64,000 nucleotides of DNA. Origin: an uncultured Acetatifactor sp. Lineage in GTDB: Bacteria; Bacillota; Clostridia; Lachnospirales; Lachnospiraceae. This document shows, in pieces, positions 60,818-64,000 of this stretch (position 1 is its first letter; each line of letters begins with the position of its first letter). The stretch is taken from assembly GCA_910578185.1 (NCBI GenBank), contig CAJTPN010000006.1, positions 2,111 through 66,110 of the forward strand, read 5' to 3'. Under the pieces are notes generated by a model, which had not been told where the DNA came from, ran no database searches, and was given only the letters and a program-made list of their open reading frames with translations. Position numbers and translations under genes: made by a program.

Positions 60818-60846
60818 TTAGACAATAAAATATGTAAAAAGTTTCA
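60818..60846 (-). promoter_or_regulatory. Candidate autoregulated ECF promoter of sigV
   Basis: TGAAAC (60846-60841), 16-nt spacer, TGTC (60824-60821) followed by TAA. This is the ECF shape (-35 AAC, -10 CGTC-like) rather than a sigma-A promoter, and suits a self-activating sigV-rsiV operon. Confidence 0.5.
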
Positions 60847-60855
60847 ATCCCTCCG

Positions 60856-61210
60856 TTACTTTCCACATTTGATATCAATCTGCCGTGATACCACTGCAAA
60901 AAACCAGCTTTCATGACAAACAAACTGTCTGCTTTGATCGCTGTCCGCCATGCAGAACATTATGGGCGGGAAGCGAACATAGATTTCTTCTCCACTCCCC
61001 TCCTTTGAACTAAATGAAATAATCTGTCCCTTCTCAATCCATTCAGCCTTCTCCTCAAACTTGAATGTATTCTTCATCAACGCGCCGGATATGTTGGACA
61101 GTGCATAACCTTCTCCGGTATCCTGGCGGCACAGAGAAAGCGATGGAAACTTTGGAATCACCGATCATATATCCATAAGCAGTAAACTTCCAATCGGCAA
61201 AGTAGTAATG
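60856..61210 (-). pseudogene. Decayed gene fragment with a frameshift
   Basis: An N-terminal frame (HYYFADWKFTAYGYMIGDSK, from 61210) and a second frame (EGYALSNISGALMKNTFKFE ... to 60856) both look protein-like and join near 61130 by a one-base shift. The GTG that would start the second frame has a stop codon just upstream and no ribosome site. Family not recognised. Confidence 0.35.
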
Positions 61211-61232
61211 TCAAAATGCCTGCCAAGTCAAA

Positions 61233-61314
61233 AACGGACGCAACCGCCACCGGTTCCGCCCGTTTCCATTTCCATGTCACAAAATCCATTCGAACGCACC
61301 ATATGGCGTCCGTT
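61233..61314 (-). terminator. Terminator-like inverted repeat after the 61330-61998 gene
   Basis: AACGGACGC ... GCGTCCGTT followed by TTTG on the minus strand, with an inner AACCG-GTGG-CGGTT hairpin. The loop is long (64 nt), so it is a moderate candidate. Confidence 0.45.
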
Positions 61315-61329
61315 CCACCGTTTCAGTTT

Positions 61330-61998
61330 TTAAGTTTCAGAGAACCCCTCTGCCTTCTGACGATATTTAATATCCATCAGAGCATTTATATCATTATTAA
61401 ACATCTGTTCATATTCAGAATTATACCCCACCAATATGTGAGGGTATTTCTTATACCACTCCTGGATCTTTGCAAGTTTCTCTTCCGACACCTTCACCTT
61501 CTCCATCTTTCCGTCCGCAAGCCCCAGGCAGAGATTATAGTTTACCGTACTTGACCTGGCGCTTGGCCTATAGGATTCGGTAAATACCCATACAATCTGA
61601 TCATTCTCCAGCAGAATCCGATCCAAATCATAGCTGAAAGTCCAACATCTGCCGATCCAGACATTGCCAAACCGCTCGGCCGAACCAAAGTCACTGTCAA
61701 GCTGTTCCAAAGTAACTTCAGAGTGTGCGGTCAGATAGCGATCTACCTGTTTATGTACCGATAAGTTCAAATTCCTTACAATGATAATTATAGCAATCAC
61801 CACAAAAAAAACGCCTATCCCGGATCCAATATAAATATTGCTCAGAGATTCTTTTCTGGCCAACATCGGTGTCCTGCCGCTAAGCGCCACAAGAGCAGCC
61901 TCCCCATACCGCCAGAGAAACCCTCCTCCCATTCCCAGACAGATCAAAACGAATAAAGCAATATTGGTCCATTTCTTGATTGCCAGTTTCTTAATCAT
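61330..61998 (-). CDS. Two-helix membrane protein, function unknown
   Basis: 222 aa with two membrane segments (NIALFVLICLGMGGGFLWRY; GSGIGVFFVVIAIIIIV) and a soluble C-terminal domain (LNLSVHKQVDRYLTAHSEVT ... NDQIVWVFTESYRPSA). It resembles uncharacterised Clostridia proteins with the same layout, but I recognise no functional motif. ATG at 61998, GGAGAG 6 nt upstream, own promoter at 62073-62101. Confidence 0.75.
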   Translation of the reverse strand: MIKKLAIKKWTNIALFVLICLGMGGGFLWRYGEAALVALSGRTPMLARKESLSNIYIGSGIGVFFVVIAIIIIVRNLNLSVHKQVDRYLTAHSEVTLEQLDSDFGSAERFGNVWIGRCWTFSYDLDRILLENDQIVWVFTESYRPSARSSTVNYNLCLGLADGKMEKVKVSEEKLAKIQEWYKKYPHILVGYNSEYEQMFNNDINALMDIKYRQKAEGFSET

Positions 61999-62072
61999 TC
62001 TCTTTTCTCTCCTTTCACTTCCCATCTTTGTCAAACAAAGTAATCTCGTTTCAGGCAAATCCTTTACAGTTT

Positions 62073-62101
62073 ATTCTATCAAATATAGAAACGAAATACA
62101 A
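62073..62101 (-). promoter_or_regulatory. Promoter of the 61330-61998 gene
   Basis: -35 TTGTAT (62101-62096), 17-nt spacer, -10 TAGAAT (62078-62073). Confidence 0.5.
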
Positions 62102-62268
62102 GACATATGTTTCATCATTCAAAGAGAAATCATCCCGAAATCCGCTATCATCTGTTCGCCGTCAATTCGGAAGATATGGCGAAATTTCTCAAAACAGCAA
62201 ATGATAATTGTTACCACAGGAATTTAAAAACCAATTCCAATTTATATGTGAACTCTTTTCCATAAAGA

Positions 62269-62297
62269 TTGACAACAAGAAAAAATATATGTATAAT
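62269..62297 (+). promoter_or_regulatory. Perfect consensus promoter of the right-end cassette
   Basis: TTGACA (62269-62274), exactly 17 nt, TATAAT (62292-62297). Transcription would start near 62304, about 150 nt before the hydrolase ATG, leaving a long leader filled by element B. Confidence 0.85.
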
Positions 62298-62309
62298 AAA
62301 ACACATGTT

Positions 62310-62432
62310 CACTCTGGTAAGCGGAGGAGGAGCGTGCTGCGGCCGCTACGGTGACTGACCGCAAAGAAGCATGTGGCCGGTAGCAAAACCGGCAATGTTC
62401 CTTTCCTTGAATTATAAGTGGTCAGCAAACTA
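62310..62432 (+). promoter_or_regulatory. Structured 5' leader, element B
   Basis: Hairpins CGGT-GACTG-ACCG (62349-62361) and GCCGGT-AGCAAA-ACCGGC, the latter extended by GAA.CAT / ATG.TTC. The order of conserved blocks matches element A at 22785-22916 although stem bases differ. It lies between a perfect promoter and the hydrolase start, where a regulatory RNA is expected. No known riboswitch class is recognised. Confidence 0.5.
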
Positions 62433-62454
62433 AACCTGTGAAAGGGAAATAAAT

Positions 62455-63281
62455 ATGGTAGTGAAAAATTTTTATCAAAAACAGGATATACGGCTTAATT
62501 ACTATGAAATAAAAAACGACTATCAGCCTTTAGTCCTTATTCACGCTCAGGGAGTAGATGCCACAAGTTTTAATAATATATGGAAGCAATTATCTATGTG
62601 CTACCATCTTTATTCCATAGATTGTTATGGACATGGCGAAAGTCTGCACGATGCAGCACATTATAATATAGTTGCTATCGGTAATGCAATTCGTTGCTTT
62701 ATTGAAGATGTGATTAAGGAAAAAATATATCTTTTAGGTCACTCCTCCGGGGGATTAATCGCAGCTTACATTGCTTCCAGCACGGATCTTTGTAATTACC
62801 TTATTTTAGAGGATCCGCCGTTCTTTTCCTCACAGGGAGAACGACGAAAAGACACGTTTAACTATATTGATTTGTCAGAGAAAAGTTAAAGCAAAAGCTA
62901 ACAGGAATGGCGGCAAAATATAGAAAAAAACATCCCAATAAAAATTTAAAAGTACCGTTCTGGCCTAAGTATGCACTCAGTGGCTTTCAAGGCATGAACC
63001 ATTACGACCCGCTATTTGGGGAAACCTTTTTTAATGACAGCTTTCATAGCAAAATACCACATGAAAATATTTTAAAAAATATCAAATGCAGGACAATATT
63101 TATGAAAGCACAGACCAATATCTCCAAAGATGGAATCTTGATGGCGGCGTTAAGCGAAGAGGATTTAGGAAGGACTGCAGAGCTTATTGCCGAATGTAAA
63201 ATACTCCGCTTTGATTGCGGACATGGTATTCACATTGAAAAGCCAAAAAAGTTTATAGAATGTCTGAAAAAATTGAAATGA
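62455..63281 (+). pseudogene. Alpha/beta hydrolase broken by a frameshift
   Basis: Two frames that join into one protein of about 275 aa. The first (62455-62889) has LVLIHAQGVDATSF, nucleophile elbow GHSSGG and ends prematurely at SEKS. The second (re-entering near 62875, VREKLKQKLTG) carries the catalytic His (DCGHGIHIEKP). One missing base in TTTGTCAGAG explains the break; no slippery site is visible. AT-rich codon use differs from the operons to the left. Pseudogene, or a sequencing error. Confidence 0.75.
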
Positions 63282-63327
63282 CAGCAGGAACGGATGACTG
63301 ATAGAAATCAAATTTCAGGAGGCAATT

Positions 63328-63885
63328 ATGAATATTTATGAAACTTGTCCAGTGTTAGAAAGCGAAAAATTTTTAATCAGATTATTTGAACAAAAAGATT
63401 GTGATGATTTATTAAAAGTTTACAGCGATAAAAATGCTTTACCATTTTTCAATAGCGATAATTGCAACGGAGATAATTTTTATTATGATACAAAAGGAAA
63501 AATGGAAAAAGCTCTCAGCTTTTGGAAGCTATCCTATGAAAACGGTTGGTTTGCCAGACTTTCTATTGTTGACAGAAAAGTATCAAACGTAATCGGAACC
63601 ATTGAATTGTGCCTGCGAGTTTCCGAAGATGAATTTAATAATATGGGAATTTTGCGAGTTGATGTGAAAAGTGACTATGAAAGGGAAGAAACATTGTTTG
63701 ATATTGTTTCGCTTATTACCCCGCATATTTCTGAGCTGTTGGGATGTAACGGAATACTTACAAAGGCTCCAATATACGCCATAGAAAGAATGAAAGCGCT
63801 TCAAAAGGCCGGATTTATTAAGGCCAAGCATTTCCTGAAGGGAAAAAACGGCTATGTATATGATGGATATTGGACAACCAAATAA
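63328..63885 (+). CDS. GNAT-family N-acetyltransferase, RimJ/RimL-like
   Basis: 185 aa. Start ESEKFLIRLFEQKDCDDLLK is the RimJ/RimL pattern (LRLR/IRLF then a helix), followed by NVIGTIELCLRVSED and a C-terminal ERMKALQKAGFIKAKHFL motif. The acetyl-CoA loop is weak. Substrate unknown. AGGAGG lies 5 nt before the ATG. AT-rich like the broken hydrolase, with which it shares a promoter. Confidence 0.75.
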   Translation: MNIYETCPVLESEKFLIRLFEQKDCDDLLKVYSDKNALPFFNSDNCNGDNFYYDTKGKMEKALSFWKLSYENGWFARLSIVDRKVSNVIGTIELCLRVSEDEFNNMGILRVDVKSDYEREETLFDIVSLITPHISELLGCNGILTKAPIYAIERMKALQKAGFIKAKHFLKGKNGYVYDGYWTTK

Positions 63886-64000
63886 CCTATTCAATCTTCT
63901 AAGCAATTATTGTCATTGAGAAATTTAACCGACTGCTTGGAAAAGTGACAAAATTGCAGTCGATTATCAAAATAAGATTTCTGTATGGCGGTCTTGGAAA
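63886..64000. other. Right edge, no assignable gene
   Basis: AT-rich. A frame without a start codon reads IEKFNRLLGKVTKLQSIIK to the edge on the + strand and could be the beginning or a relic of something outside the window; I cannot tell. Confidence 0.3.

Noticed and set aside
62107..62265. 52-codon + strand ORF before the right-end cassette
   Set aside because: No ribosome site or promoter of its own; it ends at the cassette promoter and overlaps the minus-strand promoter at 62073-62101.
62310..62432. Known riboswitch (lysine, c-di-GMP, M-box, ZTP, guanidine) in the right-end leader
   Set aside because: None of the core motifs I know from these classes fits in order; left as unclassified.
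1..64000. CRISPR arrays, tRNA or rRNA genes, complete insertion sequences, integrases
   Set aside because: No regularly spaced repeats, no tRNA-like cloverleaf and no transposase or integrase frame were seen on either strand.

Overview
The window reads as a chromosomal segment of a low-to-mid GC, endospore-forming member of the Clostridia, most likely Lachnospiraceae. This rests on a Firmicutes-type division cluster (mraZ-rsmH-ftsL-two class B PBPs-mraY-murD-ftsW-murA-divIB-ftsZ) followed by spoIIGA, on a priA-def-fmt-rsmB-rlmN-stp-prkC-rsgA block, on a six-Cys SCIFF peptide with its radical-SAM maturase, on a CwlD-type amidase and a SigV/RsiV pair, and on a MurE of the meso-DAP type (DNPR motif). 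Family level is an inference; no rRNA is present to confirm it.

Layout, left to right. Almost everything is on the minus strand, so each operon reads from high to low coordinates. 1-13.7 kb is the division and peptidoglycan cluster from mraZ (13686) down to ftsZ (251). A separately promoted spoIIGA is cut by the left edge. 14.0-29.1 kb is a long translation and envelope operon: murE, priA, def, fmt, a membrane zinc peptidase, rsmB, rlmN, a PP2C phosphatase, a PASTA kinase, rsgA, ychF and lgt. 29.1-29.8 kb is non-coding, with a consensus + strand promoter, two strong terminators and a duplicated sequence; I propose a small RNA there. 29.8-39.7 kb is accessory and regulatory: a GNAT, a PfkB kinase, recJ, an ECF sigma with an overlapping membrane partner, an atypical response regulator, a blaI with two palindromic operators but no blaR1, an HTH/DUF2975 pair and an unrecognised protein. 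39.7-44.3 kb is secDF plus the SCIFF system. 44.5-45.8 kb is a CNNM/CBS membrane protein, the only convincing intact gene on the + strand before the right edge. 45.9-51.1 kb is a phosphate ABC transporter (pstSCAB) behind a cwlD-like amidase and a coiled-coil protein. 51.3-58.9 kb holds two half-size ABC exporters, a phosphopantetheinyl transferase, aspS and hisS. 59.2-62.0 kb is sigV-rsiV, a decayed gene and a small membrane protein. The last 1.7 kb is an AT-rich + strand cassette (frameshifted alpha/beta hydrolase, GNAT) with a perfect promoter and a structured leader.

How it works together: the first two blocks make lipid II, polymerise and cross-link it at the septum, and couple this to Ser/Thr phosphorylation, ribosome maturation and formyl-Met processing. 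The accessory blocks sense envelope stress (SigV/RsiV, a BlaI-like repressor, an ECF pair) and scavenge phosphate.

The most interesting non-genic signals are three: a family of intergenic hairpins with compensating stems (5016-5087, 27511-27597, 57542-57647); two similar roughly 125-nt elements 40 kb apart (22785-22916 and 62310-62432); and the candidate small RNA at 29310-29450. None could be searched against databases here.
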